Positions 49,572 to 63,814 are shown, counted from the stretch's first letter. The stretch: DNA of 64,000 bases from Toxotes chatareus (GCA_016801885.1 CM028892.1:11106114-11170113); one strand, 5' to 3'. The notes: generated by a model not told the origin, from the sequence alone. Numbers and translations are program-made.

Positions 49572-49577
49572 AATAAA
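49572..49577 (+). terminator. Candidate poly(A) signal of the LRR gene
   Basis: AATAAA about 670 bases after the LRR stop, in AT-rich sequence; the first such hexamer I see downstream. Confidence 0.4.
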
Positions 49578-49894
49578 AGCATAGCACACGCCCCGACAGG
49601 AAACCTACAACAACGGTGAAGCTGAGTTGAAATGAACATTGAACAACGTGCTGTACCATTGTTTTCACTATCACTTTAAATTATGTCCAACCAACAGTGT
49701 AAAACCCAAAGATATTCAGTATGCACATTCCTGCAACAACACAGCAACAGTTTCTCACATTCAAAGTGTGGAAGCCCGTTGTTTTTAGTATTATTTTCAG
49801 CGTATTTGCTCAAAAGATGGTTAAAACGATTCACAGTTTATTTCCTGAAGTTAAAAATAAGACGACACAAAAACACAAGGGTGAGTTTTATTTT

Positions 49895-50179
49895 GACACT
49901 AACCGGAAGACGGCTTGCCGGTTGATGGCAGCGTCAGAACAGGTGCGAGCTCCGGTTCAACGAGCCGCCGTTGTTCTGTACACAAAGAGGGCAGAGCCGG
50001 AGAAACTCTTCTAATTCACGTTACAATTCAAACGTGAACTCTTTGACGTGAATTCAGACGTTAACCGCGTAACGGAAGTCACGGTTATGACCGGTTTTCT
50101 GAGCGAAATGTCCGAGCGGAGAGAGAACATTTCAGCAGACTGCGCAGTCATAGTTTAATGGGAGTGGTGACCTGAGCAG
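49895..50179 (+). promoter_or_regulatory. mfsd6: CpG-rich promoter and probable noncoding first exon of mfsd6
   Basis: A local rise in CpG with ETS-type motifs (ACCGGAAG near 49,902 and CGGAAGT at 50,073-50,079), then a donor-like GAGCAG|GTGAGA at 50,179/50,180. The mfsd6 coding exon starts after an acceptor at 51,311, only two bases before the ATG, so an upstream noncoding exon is required, and this fits. Confidence 0.5.
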
Positions 50180-51313
50180 GTGAGAAAATCAACGTGCTGT
50201 TCCTTTGAATTACGCGTTTTTATTTTCCATTGACTGTTTTTTTCATGTGTTGAAAGATGTTAATTGAGCTTATAACAGGCTAAATGAAAGAAGCCTTAAC
50301 GTTAGAGTCGTTTCATGCCCGTTTAACCGGTTTATTTCGTCAAGCAACGACATTTTATTTAATTTCCTTAAATTCTCCTTTAAATGAATTGAGTTCGGTT
50401 CGTTTATATCTGCAGTAAACTGCAGCTTTATTCAAGCTCTGTTATCAAGCACTTCCGCATAGGATGGTCGGTGGCAGCCAGAGACGGACAGACGGTTTCC
50501 AAACTGAGGTGCGAGGACCCCCAGCGGTCCCTGAAGGATCACCTTACCAGTTCAGTTTATCATTGCTGCGTGGATGATAAGTTTTCAGTAGCACTTTACT
50601 CAGGCCAGGTCAGATCTGGGGTAGAATCCCAGGCAGACCACAGAGACTGTTCAGAGCACAGGTACAGATCTGTGGAACCTTTATTCTCATGCTGACAACA
50701 GAAAAAGTTTCTTTCAGGATTGTTACACAGTTGTGTTGTTGTGTGTCTTTGGACTTCAGAAGCTAAAATAACTTTACTGACTGTGCTTTTGTTTTCAAAG
50801 TGAGAAAGAGGAGATTGTTAAACATCATTAGAATGACTCACAGCAAAACAACCAACTGCAGCTCATACAATACTAGTTCTTATTGTTCATGCATCATCAG
50901 TGGATCATAAATCGAACGATTCACAGATCAGTTATTAGCTCAGTGAGCTGTCAAATGTTAAATAAGTTGAACCTGATCTGTGTTTCTGTGTAGCAGCCAT
51001 TCATCAGCTGAGTGAGGGTGTGTGCAGTGAATGTCCCTGTAAAGACTGATGTATTTATATTGGCAGTTGCATTAATGGCAGAGTTAGAGAGGCACTGATG
51101 TTGGAAAATCTCCAGAGTAATAAACCTTTCTGTAGGAAGAGACGGAGACACCCAGTGACATTTTCTTGCACAGGATCTATTCGTGAACATGGTTTGGTTT
51201 CCAGTACAACACGATAATGTTTGCCAGAGTACACAAACCTTCCAGCTAAAGGACGAGTTCAGGATCTTTTCTCCCTGCAGCCTCGCTCACTCTCATTTCC
51301 TTATCTTCCAGAT

Positions 51314-54300
51314 ATGGCAGCTGACGACAAGGTTGCCATCCTGACAGACGACGAGGAGGAGCAGAAGAGGAAGTATGTGCTGGCCGAGCCGTTCAACACC
51401 GTGTCAGTGGAGCGGCAGGGTGGGGTGTCCACGACGCCTGCGCCCGCCACGGACGCTCCACCCGGAGAGCCCCCGTCCTCACAGCCTGACTCCATCGACT
51501 GCTGCGAGAGGATGTGCCTTCGCATCAACAGCCACCTCCTCATCTCCAAAGTGTTCTACTTCTTCTTCTACGCCGCCTACGGCTCGCTGCACCCTCTGCT
51601 GGCCGTGTACTACAAGCAGCTCGGCATGTCGGCCAGCCGCAGCGGGCTGCTCGTCGGCATCCGCTACTTCATAGAGTTCTGCAGCGCCCCCTTTTGGGGC
51701 GTGGTGGCCGACCGCTTCAAGAAGGGGAAGGCCGTCCTGCTGTTCTCTGTGCTCTGCTGGTTGGTGTTCAACTGCGGCATCGGCTTTGTCAGACCGGCTG
51801 AGATGAAGTGCGAGGAGAAAGGTGCCGCTCCTGTGACGCCTGTGACGACGACTCTCCCTCACGGTAACATGACACATCCGAGCAACTCCACCAACCACAC
51901 CAGGACTCGCCGAAGCTTTCTAGTTCTCCCTGCGTTTCCTGAACTCCTCAACTTCAGCGAGCTCCACAGACATGAACGAAGCGCTGACGCCAACACGTCA
52001 CCCCCCTCCAAGCTGGATAACACTACCCAGCTCACACCAAACACCACCCGACCCACCAGCACCACAACCACCACCTCTCCTGCTCCAACCAAAGCCAAGG
52101 AGTACCAGATCATCTACAACCAGGACCAGGTGGAGACCATCTTCCTCCTCATCCTCCTCGTCATCATCGTGGGCGAGTTCTTCAGCGCCCCGGCCGTCAC
52201 CATCGTGGACACTGTCACGCTGCAGTACCTGGGTAAAGCCCGCGACCGCTACGGCCTGCAGAGGATGTGGGGCTCCCTGGGCTGGGGTCTGGCCATGCTG
52301 CTGGTGGGCATCTGGATCGACCACACGCGCATCACGGTTGTGATCGACGGTGTCGGCTGCATCCTGCCCGACTACCGCCTGCACAACTACCAGATCGCCT
52401 TCATCGTCTTTGGTGTGCTGATGGGCGTGGCATTTGTTGTTGCCACTCAGTTCTACTTTGAAAAAGGCGGTGACTACCATCAGGAGCTTCCAGAGGGGGC
52501 GGTGGAGCAGGTGGACAGCCCGAGGTCAATACCAGAGTCCAGCTCCTCGGACCAGACTCCCGTGAGTCCCAGTGCCGCTGAGGAGTTCCACTACAGTGAT
52601 CTGCTGAGGCTGCTCTGCAGCGTGCGCTACAGCTCCGTCCTGTTCGTCGCCTGGTTCATGGGCTTCGGCTACGGCTTCGTCTTCAGCTTCCTTTACTGGC
52701 ACTTGGAGGACCTGAAGGGGACGACCACGCTGTTCGGAGTCTGCTCCGTCCTGAGCCACGTCTCAGAGCTCGCCGCTTATTTCACCAGCCACAAGTTCAT
52801 CGAGCTGGTCGGACACGTCAGGTGAGACACATGATCAACAGTTAGCACAAACCTGCTGCATCAAATGAAGTTCAGTTCGGTATACAGACAGAATGAAAAC
52901 ACATTTATCTTTCTGTCGGTTTGTGTTGTAAATCTTTCCTTGCAGCTTTATTTGACCCCAGTAAATCCTGACGGTAAAATACTTTCTTTACTCATCACAG
53001 TAAATAAGTGCTACAGGTTTAAACGGGTAAGTTCGTCCTCTGCTCTGCAGCGGCGGCTGCAGTCGGTTGTTGTATCCGGTGTCAGAGCTGTGAAGAGTGA
53101 ATGGGCGTCTCAGAGACAATGGGGTCGTTGATGCTCGGGGTTTCTGTCGGAGTGAATTGGAGGCCGGACCTCGCAGGCAGCAGGGACATTTGAGAGCGTG
53201 GTGTTAGATGTCAGGCCCTGCACAGGACACACACGGCGTCTCTGACTCCAAAACAGCCCCCGAGTCAACAGGAGGGGAGGTGAAAGGGGAAGGACGGGCA
53301 GTTTATAACAAGGTTTTAAGTTAATCACTGACGGGATGTTTAATCACTCTTCATCTGTCATTAGAGGCTGAAAAGATAAAAAATAAGTCATTTACAAGAG
53401 AAAAGGAAAAAGGTCATGACCCCTATTTTCGTCCTACTTATATTTTCTTTAGAATAACAGGGTGCATTTGAAAATGAAGTATGATGTGTGTTTGCTTTAT
53501 CAGGCACATCTGTACCATCTAATCCAATCCAGTGCAACTTCCCTGCCATAAAGTGGACTTTTACCTGGCCTCTTATTAAATATTAGTGCTGTAACATTAT
53601 CCTGTTTTACTTTACAGTAAAACATGGAATAAATGACTGAAAAAACAGCAGCACACACAGTTAGACACAGAAACTGTAGAGTTCACACAGTTGAGGACGC
53701 TAACCTCTCGCTGTGTGTTCTTCAGGGTGTGAGGATGTGCCACTCTGCTGCAGACACACTTCCTGTTTTACTGGAACATAGACAGAAAGCAGCTCACGAG
53801 CAGAGCAGGCTGCAGCTTCAGCATCCTGCTCCGCTGGTCACTTATCTTTTTATAGCTGGGAGGATGTTAATAAGTCACCTGAGGCTGCAGGTGTCCTCTG
53901 TTGACTCTGTCAAACCACCTGTGGAAAGATCACCTGCTGACAAACCAGTGAAGTCAGGCTGTGAAAGCACTGTGTTGTTCTCAGTGCATTCAGCACAGAG
54001 CTGCTCTTTATGTGGCCGTGCTGCAGTCAGCTGATGTCTTAAATGTAAACATATGTCAGGATAGGGGATTAGGAAGACCTGATGTGTCCTGTTAGATTTC
54101 TCCTGAAGGAACAGCAGGTTCCTGATCTGAGTTTTAAATGTGCAGAACACAGACTTCATCACAGAGTGTTTCCAACCTGTTTTTATGCACAAGATATTTT
54201 CTTTGTCAAGATCTTAAAAAAGTCTCAGGAAACACAAATTAGCACAAATTAACCTCTGTAAATTGAATCTTCTGTGTGTGTTCAGCAAACCGTCTGTTCA

Positions 54301-57300
54301 TGAACAAACACTGAAATCATGCTGTCGGGTGACTGACTGTGCTCGGTTTGCCTGCTCTGTTCTCTCAGAACAAGCAGTGTTAACACATCAGCTCCGACTC
54401 TGGGAACTTGTATCTTCACGTGTCATCATTTTTTATTGTTTTCTGTATTAAACAATAGAAAAGAAGGAAAAAAATCTGACGCAGAAGGAGAAAGACGAGC
54501 AGAACCGAACGAACCGTTGCTCATTCTCAGTCAGCGTGTATTTGTCTGATTGAATATTTAAATGGACAGAAAGTTTCCTCAAATTTTCACTCGGGTTCAG
54601 ACCAAAGAAAAGTGTCCCTCAGACAATGATTTATTCAGTTCAGATGAATGAATGTTTTGTAAAATATTAACACCCCTGTCCCCCTCCGTCCCCCGTCCCC
54701 CCTCCCTCAGGGTGCTGTACATCGGCCTGGCCTGCAACACGGCTCGTTACCTGTACATCTCCTACCTGCAGAACGCCTGGACCGTCCTGCCCATGGAGGT
54801 CCTTCAAGGTAACATCTGTTCATTTCCCTGTCTGCAGGGAGGGTTGGGAAAGCTAGGACCCCGGGGACGAGACAGGAACCGGCCGTTAGTCTAACAGGAC
54901 GCTTATCAGGCAGCCGTCTTCCTCCCGCAGCCCAGATCACTAACAACAGTGAAGCAGGATGAGTTTATACACAGAGGGGAAGCTGTAAAATACATTTACA
55001 TGCTCATTCTTGGTGGATAAATCAAACTGAAGGAAGGCAACAAAACAAGAGACAACTTAAAGAAAGAACAGGGAACAGAAATGAAAATAAAGTGGACAGT
55101 GAGAGACATGAGTGGGGACAGCTTCTGTGTGAGCCTGGGTGGTTTGTTTGAGACGTCCGCCCTGAGAAAACACCGACGCCTCACAGAATAAACAAGTCAA
55201 AACTCGCTCAGAGCTTTAGCTTCAAGTCCACTGCCTGTTCTCACAGTGAAAACAGAGAGAAGCTGGAAAGATAGATTTTAATCTGCATTCAGTCTGAGCT
55301 GGTAACAGAGGAGACGAGACAGAGACGAGACAGAGCCCAGGTTTCACAGGCCCATTACCGTTTTACTGTTGTTTACATTCAGTGCTTAACGTGTGATAAG
55401 CTGCGACCGGCTCTCTGCTAAGGCGTGGTGGTCATGTGACATGTTATGTTTTAGTCAGACAGGAAGCTGGACTGCTGGCAAAGTAAAAGTGTTTAGAAAA
55501 CCGAACAAACCCTGATCCGACAGTCACGTAAAACCAAGTGGACAGATCAGAGTGAAATAAAATGAAGTGTTAAAGTATTACATGAAATTAAAATGAAGAG
55601 ACCAACAAAAGACACAGTGTAAGACCATAAAACAATGCAGGTAATCTGCTGTAAAAGATTTGAACGAAGCTGTGCACGTAGGTGGTACAGTTCTGCTGAT
55701 CACTGCCAGTGTCACTGTTGAATCGCATTTTACTTTGTGATACGCTGTGATCTCAGTTTCAGTAACCCTGATAAACAACGTGTGATTTTTACTGCTGAAA
55801 TCTGAGCCAAAGACAAACGTGGACACTCGTCTCTCAGAGACGGGAAATATTAACAGAAGACACGTCTGAACAGAACCGACAGACAAGAAAAACGCAAAGG
55901 AATCAACACTGAAATTAGTTTGACTAAGATTTGGAGCCGTAGCTGTGATGGACGGTGGAGAGTCTTGTTTAAATGAAGCATGATTCTTAACTTTTTTCAG
56001 CGTATAATAATCTGCTGACAGTTCAGAGAAGATGGAGATCGGCCTATTTTTCCCAAACTCACTGAATCACACACAGCTTCCAGTTGATATATAAAACTCA
56101 TTTTACATTTACAAGTGTCACAGAAAAGTGTAGTTCATGTCATGCTCCTCCAGCTGTGACCCACACCTGTCCCTGTGTGTCCTCCAGGTGTGACCCACGC
56201 CTCAGTTTGGGCAGCTTGTATCTCGTTCCTGAGCGCTGCGGTGCCGCCTGCACTGAGGACGTCGGCGCAGGGGATCCTGCAGGGCCTCCACCTCGGTCTG
56301 GGCCGCGGCTGTGGAGCCATGGTGGGAGGAGTGTTCGTCAGTTATTTTGGTACGAAACAAAATGGCGGTGCTCGCACACAGGAGGAGGTTTTAAGGTGCA
56401 TTATGTGTTTGTTTTTGGCCACGCACCGATGGTTCCAGCTTTAAATAAAACCGACTTCTCCCATAAAGCTGAGATATTTATACTTCAGAATGTGAGTAAC
56501 TCATTTCCCCGTTTGCAGGTGCTGCAGCTACCTTCCGAGGAATCGGCATGGCCTCCCTCGTCATCCTCCTCATCTTCTCCTTTATCCAGTGTTTGACTGG
56601 AGAGACAGAGGAGAAAGGTGGGAAAACCCTGGTCCCCTCCGTCCAAACATACACTTCACATTTGAGAAAATGTGGTGAAAGATGTAAAAGATATGTCTGG
56701 ATTCCTAAGGGGAAAGAATCTGAATGAGAAGGCACATATGTTTAAAATAACATCTGTGACTCTATCTGAAAAACAGGATATTTCCTTTCTAATTTCCTCT
56801 TTTATTTTTTCTTAGAGGACAAAATATTAGCAGAGAACATCCCTGTCCCCTCCAGCCCGGTTCCCATCGCCACCATTGATCTGGTGCAGAGTCAGAACGC
56901 CGTCGGTAGCCCGGCCCCGTCCCGCCAGGCCGCCGTCTTACCCGTCAAGAAGACCAAGCACCAAGAGGATCAGGAGGACGTGACCCGGCCAGCCTGGGTG
57001 CTGTCTGGAGCCCCGTGGGTCACCATCGCCTTCGCCCTTGTTCAGATCAAAGAAATGATGAACGTGGCAAAGACCGGGGGACCGCCACCAGAGACGCACC
57101 CGCTGCAGGTGAGCACAGTCACAGCTCACATCATGTTCAGTACTGGCATTAGAAGACTAGAGGACAGGGGGGCACCAGAGGACAGGCTAACATGTTCACA
57201 TGATAGCATTCAGCCTGTAGCATGACTCAGAGGAGTCTCTTTGCATAATATCTATGATAAATTAGTAAAACTAACAATTTCGATTCAGATTGATGTTTAA

Positions 57301-58963
57301 AGGTGAGACTCGTGTGTGTAATCGCAGGAAAAAGACTCATGCTGCTGTAGCTGCACTGACAGCACATCATCATCATCATAATAATAATAATAATAATAAT
57401 GACAATAACACTGTGTTTCCATCTGCTGTGTCTGTGTGATAGTTTAATGACTGTGTGGGAAATGTTTCTTTAACTTGAACTAATCTGAGCCTTCTGACGT
57501 TTCCTCCTCTAACCTGCTGCCCACACACACTGAAGAAAGGTGAGGCGTTTTTACGTGCAAAGGTCGATGGAAAATTACCGTGTGTGTGTGGAAGGGGGGG
57601 GTGTACAGGGTTGCCTCTCTGTATATGTGCGTGTGTTACATGTGGTGATAACAGTGACTCATTTATACCTGAGCCTTTGTGTGTGGTATGTGGGCGTGTA
57701 CATGCATGCATACGTCTCTGTGTGTCTGTGAAAACTCCCACGCCCCGATCGTGACGTCCTGTGATGTGCATGCATTCCTGAATTATTCCCCAGTGATGTC
57801 AAACCCAGTGGACATTTGAGTGGAGGTATTCAGCCACGGAGCAGCTGTACAGATGTGTTGACGTGCACTGCTGTGTACATACTATAGTTATTTATATCCC
57901 AGACAAGAAGAATCTCCTCGTGGTTTTCTGATTTCATTTTTTCGCTCTATGTCTTTGGGACATGTGGGACTGCTGCGCCCCGCATCACCAGTAAAGGTAG
58001 TCTGCCCGAGCCAATTATTAAAAGTATTAAAAGAGCTTTACCCAGAATAAATTAGAAATAGCAAAGAGAGTCTGCATGACTCAGTCACGTGGTATTCCCT
58101 CTGACTTTACCTGTTCACCAGCAGTGGGCTGTTCAGAGGTGTTTCTGTGAGTCCACAGTGTCTCTGCTCCCAATGATGAACTGCTTACATCTACGTTTAA
58201 ATCTTCAGTCTGTGGAAGTGTTTGCTTCCAGCTTCCAGTAAATATGTTGTCATCTCGAGCAGACTGTAGACCATCTGTGAGATCACACACACACCTTTAG
58301 AGATGCAGAGAAACTGCTAACAGGTACAGACATTTGTCTGGGTTTATTTTGGGAACACTGTGTGGCCTGATCACAAAGTAGCGTACGGAGTGCAGAGGAC
58401 ACGAGTGAGGCTTCAGATGGTCCAGAGTCATACAGGTCAGTGCAGCTGATGAATTCATTCTAAGCCTGATTATTTGTAAGATTTCAATTATAGTGAGAAT
58501 TTATCTTTGTTGATCCAGTTAGCGTTCTAGTTAGCAAATCTAGGAGAAGCTAACACTAATAGTTAGTGTTAAAATAAAGTTTTTTTTTCTGGTTAGTTAG
58601 TTAGTTAGCCAGGCAGCAACAGGTATTTCCAGTTAGACCTCTGTTAGACACAGTATTTATGCTAAATACAGTGAAAGACAGTTCTGAAATGTTCCCCGGT
58701 GATGGTGCCAGATGTGATGCAGGTTCTTATCAAACACAATCACTGTTTACTCCTCTTGTTGCCAGGCACCTAATGAGCGGGCGTCAGCCGAGTACGAGGT
58801 GGTGACGTCACGCAGTGATGACGGCACAGATCCACCGCCAGCCATCTCAGAACCACCCACGCAGCCAGACACCGCCCACCCTAACAAAGACCAAACGCAC
58901 CCATCCTCAGACAGAGGAGGGCCTAAAGAGAAGCCGGCCTTGGCAGCAGAAAACACACACTGA
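51314..58963 (+). CDS. mfsd6: Major facilitator superfamily domain-containing protein 6 (MFSD6)
   Basis: Coding exons: 51314-52821, 54711-54808, 56188-56349, 56519-56617, 56816-57108 and 58766-58963, giving 785 residues, close to the length I recall for mammalian MFSD6. The start MAADDKVAILTDDEEEQKRK matches the family's acidic N-terminus. Membrane segments begin near residue 75 (LLISKVFYFFFYAAYGSL); the MFS loop motif FWGVVADRFKKGK is at about 127-139. A long extracellular loop (about 160-272) is Thr/Pro-rich with at least six N-glycosylation sequons. Later conserved segments are TLQYLGKARDRYGLQRMWGS, FVAWFMGFGYGFVFSFLYWH and GILQGLHLGLGRGCGAM. The tail keeps PVPSSPVPIATIDLVQ and ends Pro/Ser-rich. 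It is a multi-pass membrane protein; the mouse protein has been described as a macrophage MHC class I receptor, and no transport substrate is established to my knowledge. Intact. Two fish copies exist in some species; the a/b suffix is not decided. Confidence 0.95.
57366..57400. repeat. (CAT)n(AAT)n microsatellite in an mfsd6 intron
   Basis: CAT repeats change into ATA/AAT repeats without a break. Confidence 0.9.
58591..58608. repeat. (GTTA)n microsatellite
   Basis: Four copies of a tetranucleotide in the last mfsd6 intron. Confidence 0.8.
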
Positions 58964-60740
58964 CTTTATGTTTGGAAACTATTTAATTTACTCACACTGA
59001 GCTTTAAACTCGGTGTCAGCATTGTATAGGTTTATTGTAAAAACGTTTTGCCTTTATATGATCATGAAATAGGGAAGTAACGTCCAGAGACAAGTTGGAA
59101 ATGTTACTAGAATTAATTTGTCGATTGAGTTAAATGGTTTAAACTTATTTTAATGAGTTGTTTTTGCAGCTGGGACTTTGGCCTAAATGTTTGGATGAAT
59201 GTATGGATGAAAGAGAAGGTGTGTTTGGGGGTTGGTTGCACCTCAGAGGTAACCAAATCCAACACACCTCCAAGCTCTATGCACTATTTGAACTGCCCTT
59301 CACCGGTGGAGTGTGAAGAATGTGCCTGTTTAGATTGAAGTTATTTGTTAACTTCATTTCCATGAAAAGTGAGGAAATCTGACAAAATGCTGATTTAAAC
59401 CGTTTGATTCAACAGTAACGTGCAGCGTTGGAAAGAAGTGACAGCTGTTACAACACAATGTCGACAGCACACAAGTTTCTCATTAGATTGTTCACTGACA
59501 CGGTAATAACTTTTTAAACAGCATGAGTTAATTTTCATGCTTTTCTTTTGCTGAATCATCTTCTATCCTGGTACTGGTCTGTGGTACTGGTCTGTGGCCT
59601 GGTGCTGGTCTGTGACCTGGTACTGGTCTGTGGACTGGTACTGGTACTAGTACTGAAATAAAACAATGTTTTGCAAATTCTTTAAATGAATTTAATCTTA
59701 TTCCAGCGCTGGAAAGACGTCACTTCCTTGGTTTCAGATTTCATGTCCTCTTTCTTGTCCTTGAAGCCTCAGCGGAGGACGAGCTGCTGTCTGAGGGGGA
59801 CGGGTGAATGCTGTATATTTGTAAACCGAAGGAGCTGTTATGAAGAAGTGCCTCTCTTAAACCTACTGTAAGCCTCTTAATCATCATTGTTGTTCCAAGT
59901 TATTCTCACATGATGTCAAGCAAGGTTCCCTTTACTGTAACACTCCTACAGAATGATCTGTCGTCCTCAGTGTGGGACATCTGAGGGGTTTTTTAAAGGT
60001 GGATTCCACTGTTTTTGTATTGAAACTGCCAATAAGTGACACACACTATATCTCTGATCTTTGTGATCTTCATGCCAAACAGTTCCCAGTATTGATCGTT
60101 TTTGTGTGGTCTGAGAAGGAAAACCTGAGGAATAACTGTAATAGAAAATGAAAGCTGTCATGAAGGCCAATATCAGCCCTTTAATGCAGTATCAGTGTAA
60201 TCTCACTCATGTTGGTAAAAACTGTTATTAAATGTCGTGTTGATAACGTAACACAGATCTGTCCTGTCCTGAATTGTAGCTGGAGCTTCATGTGTCCATC
60301 TGTGTTTCTGTCTGACGTTGGATACTTGAACTGGGCAACTCCAGCCCCTGAAGAAGATCATGTGCTGTGATTGAAAGCTCTAGAACAGTCTCTTCTCTCT
60401 GGAGTTTGTTGTGACTGTGAAAAGTTCAGAATCAGGGTTTGAAAGTGCCAGAATGCATTCATGTACTCAGCTGTTGTACATGAAGTGGAGGAAATCTGAT
60501 GGTTTTCATGCAGCTGTTGTGTTTAGAAGCAGGCACTTGATGGCAGTAGTGTTCTGAGAGTGTTAGTGTGTCTTAAACGGACTAAACCAGCCTCTATATA
60601 TATGTGTGTGTGTGTGGAGGGTTATTGAGGTCGTGGTGCGCCTGCTACTGATGGGTGTGTGTGGGAGGACAGTAATAGGCTTCCTCAAAAAGTAGACTGT
60701 GCTGTTGTAAAAAAAATCTAGATAATAAAATCCAAACTGT
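58964..60740 (+). other. mfsd6: mfsd6 3'UTR and downstream sequence
   Basis: Noncoding sequence after the mfsd6 stop. Candidate poly(A) signals are AATAAA at 59,657-59,662 and 60,724-60,729. The first is preceded by a degenerate 20-bp tandem repeat at about 59,567-59,653. Confidence 0.5.
59567..59653. repeat. Degenerate tandem repeat of about 20 bp
   Basis: Repeats of TGGTACTGGTCTGTGG with CCTGGTG, ACCTGGT and ACTGGT linkers, about four copies, probably in the mfsd6 3'UTR. Confidence 0.8.
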
Positions 60741-63700
60741 CTTGGCACACTCAGCCTGTCTGATATCCACGGAGACATTTCAACAGCCCCTCTGCTGTGG
60801 ATGCCGTTGCTGTTGTTGTTGTTGTTGTTGTTGTTGATTTGTCTTGCGTGGTCCTCAGTAATGAACAGTATAATAGTGTAGTTTTTCTTTTGAAGGTGTC
60901 ATGACCATGAGCTGCAGAACAACACTACATATTTCAGTTTAAATGACTCCGGGCTCTTTATTCTCCGACACGCCTCAGAAGATTGCAGGGACTTACTGCA
61001 GCGCTGACCTGCAGACGTTTCCAATCACCGCAACCTAGAGAGCTGTACATGTTAATCATTGCAGTGTCTTGCTTGTGGGCACTTTGGCAGGACACATGGA
61101 CAATGATATGATTTAGCTAAATGTGGACTTATGACTTTTCTTCCACTGGACAGTCTGTTGCTGACCTAATCAGCTGTAAAAATGCCAGTAATCTTAATCT
61201 TTTTCTGATAATTAATGTATAAATGTATATTGTTTTAAAATCATTGTTTACATCTAAGGTTTAGAAGCAAAGTAAGGCCTATGTACCTGAAAAGAAAGGA
61301 CACTGCAGGACATTTTCCACCATCTCAGCTTCTGAACGTCCTGTTTTTTTCAGCCACCCAAACTATTCAGTCAACTCACGCACAGAAAGATGCTTTTATC
61401 CACAACCTCTGCATGTACCTGGGCATTAGAAGGATTCAAATCTGATGTTAATATCCCATCAATGGCACAATCTCAGCCTCATCCAGAGCCCATTTCGTTA
61501 ATTGTACCCAATTACCATCAATATTAAAAAGCATGCATATCATGCTAATCATTCGCTTCCAGCCAACCGCTGCCCAGATGCAACCTGAAGCTATTTTTAG
61601 CCACTTGTTCTTCCCTGTGCTGTGATGGAAAGGCGAGCCAGACACCCTGAAGAAAAAGTGATGACAGCTCCTTGTGTCCTCCCAGACTCTCTTGAGAGAT
61701 CAGCGACCTTTATGAGCTTAAACAGGGTCGTCTGTATCACCCAGAAGCACCTTGGGAACCACAGTATACCTGATGGCCTCAGTGGTCCAACAAGTGATTG
61801 TTCAGTTTCTCTCAGAAGCCGCAATTTGTTCACAGGAAGTTTTCAGGAAACTTTTTGATGAACCGTTTTGGTTCAGTTTTGGTTCTGTGATCGTACTTTG
61901 TACACCAAAAACAATGTCCCCCCCAAAAAAAGTAATAAAAAGGAGATAACGTGGCTCATTATCACTAATGATGCTCCGACTCAGCGTGTAAATGTGGGAT
62001 CTGTGGTCCAATGGCTCCTTCCTGCTTAGTGATAGGTAATATTACTGTAACCAGGAGATTAGAAATATTGAGATCATTGGTCGAAATTCCCCACAGCACA
62101 ACCACAACCCTGAGAACATTTTCACCGAGGCAAGTTTGCAAAGTTTTGTTTCCACACTTCAAAGTGTACCTGTGTGTACGTTTTCACAGTGGGTCACAAA
62201 CTTATCGGCTTGTGATCTCATCAGCTTCGTCTTCTTTCAGTGATGGCAAGGAGTTTGAATGATTTTTAGATTCCTGAAAAGGTGAAAATTTCTCGTATTT
62301 AAAAAGAAAAACAAAGGCTGAAAAGTTGTGGGTATATTTCTGGAATTCTTTTATTCTGTTTTCACTCACTCATTTCGATTCACTCACATCATTGAAATCT
62401 AAAGATACTGAGTCCAAAAGAGATCAGAATAAAAACACACCATGTGTCACAGCTAACTGTAGAATATAATCAGGTTGTAAACATACAGGAACAATACAGA
62501 GCATATGTAGATAATATAGACATTAAACAGTGCTTATATTATAGTAACTAAGATCACACATGCGCCATTATTTCTCACCAAAGCCACAGACTGCCATCGT
62601 GTTTTGTTTTGACTGTTCGGGGCTCTCTGTGTTGTACCAGGTGGTGAAACTAGCGTCAGTGTTTACTTGTAACAGGAACCTGCAGACTCTTCGCCCTGCA
62701 AGGCGAACTGCTGGAGACCACCGAGCTAAACGGTTTAACTGTGCAGTGTAACCGAACAGACAACAGAGCGGCTCACAGGTTAAAGATGAGCCTTGTGTTG
62801 ACGCTGTTCCAGAAAACCCCCAGACGACCCTGGTTAGACCCCCTGCAGCGCTGCGATCAGGACCACCTCAGTCTGAGTCAGACTACAGACCACAGCGAGT
62901 CATGTTATTGGCAGGAAGCTGCAGACTAAATCTCACATGGCTGCATGCCTCTCACTCTGTTTAGGTTGAAAAATTTGAGCCTATTTTAAAACACATTTGC
63001 TGATTTTAGTTATGAGACTAAGAACAGTCTGGTTAGATATGTATGTTACCACTGCAAATTTCCCATTTGGTGCTCGCCTCATATTTCTGCACAGTTTGTA
63101 CCACAGTTACATAATCATGACTGCATTTGTAAACGTGAAATGCCAAAGACTTGTCTTGTTTGTGCGATTATCTACAGAAAACTGGAACCTAAATCCAGCT
63201 TTCATGGGTTTCCCCAAAGTTTTTGTTTAGCCGATGAGATAACTCATCGCACCATTGATTCACAGCCTAGGGTTATAACCATACTCACTAACTGAATATA
63301 GGTCTCTTTATTTCATAAAAATATCTCTGTTTTTTCTAAAGGTATCGAGTCTGAAAAACTAAAAATGAATGCTACATGTGTAATATATCATTTTATCAGA
63401 AAGGCAAAAATGGAAATTGGAATATGCACAAATATCATACATAATTATTTGTAATTTATGTCTATTTTGAAGCTTCAGACCCCTCTGCTGCTGTGGGATT
63501 TACCCCTGAACTTAGCACCTCCTGTTTGCTGTTACAGTAACGTTAACAGTATCTGTGTGCAGAGCAGCTGCAGTGTGAACCGGGTGCAGCAGACTAAGAC
63601 ATATCCGAGCAGACAGCTGTCATGGTCGGTCTGGCATCACCCCGCTGGCTGTGTTCTTACAGCCTCTGTTTACCCAGGGAAAGTGAGGATGCCGCACTGT

Positions 63701-63814
63701 TACCTGTCCAAGTACAGCACAGCTTCATGTTTTATTGGACGCTGACCTAATTGTGCATTCATGATCCTTATTTGATTCACTAATGTTTATTATGACTTGT
63801 GTTTTTTGATGCAG
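60741..63814. other. Intergenic stretch right of mfsd6
   Basis: No recognised gene. Contains a GTT microsatellite (60,806-60,836) and several short frames on both strands, none with a domain, good splice context or known similarity. No tRNA or other RNA gene seen. Confidence 0.55.
60806..60836. repeat. (GTT)n microsatellite
   Basis: About ten copies of GTT. Confidence 0.9.

Noticed and set aside
51221..51313. Longer N-terminus for MFSD6 from an upstream in-frame ATG
   Set aside because: A clear acceptor (ending at 51,311) sits two bases before the ATG at 51,314, and MAADDKVAILTDDEEE matches the known family start. The upstream codons are intron.
61597..61949. Overlapping frames of 65-78 codons on both strands as a gene
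   Set aside because: No recognisable domain or splice context, and the frames contradict each other.
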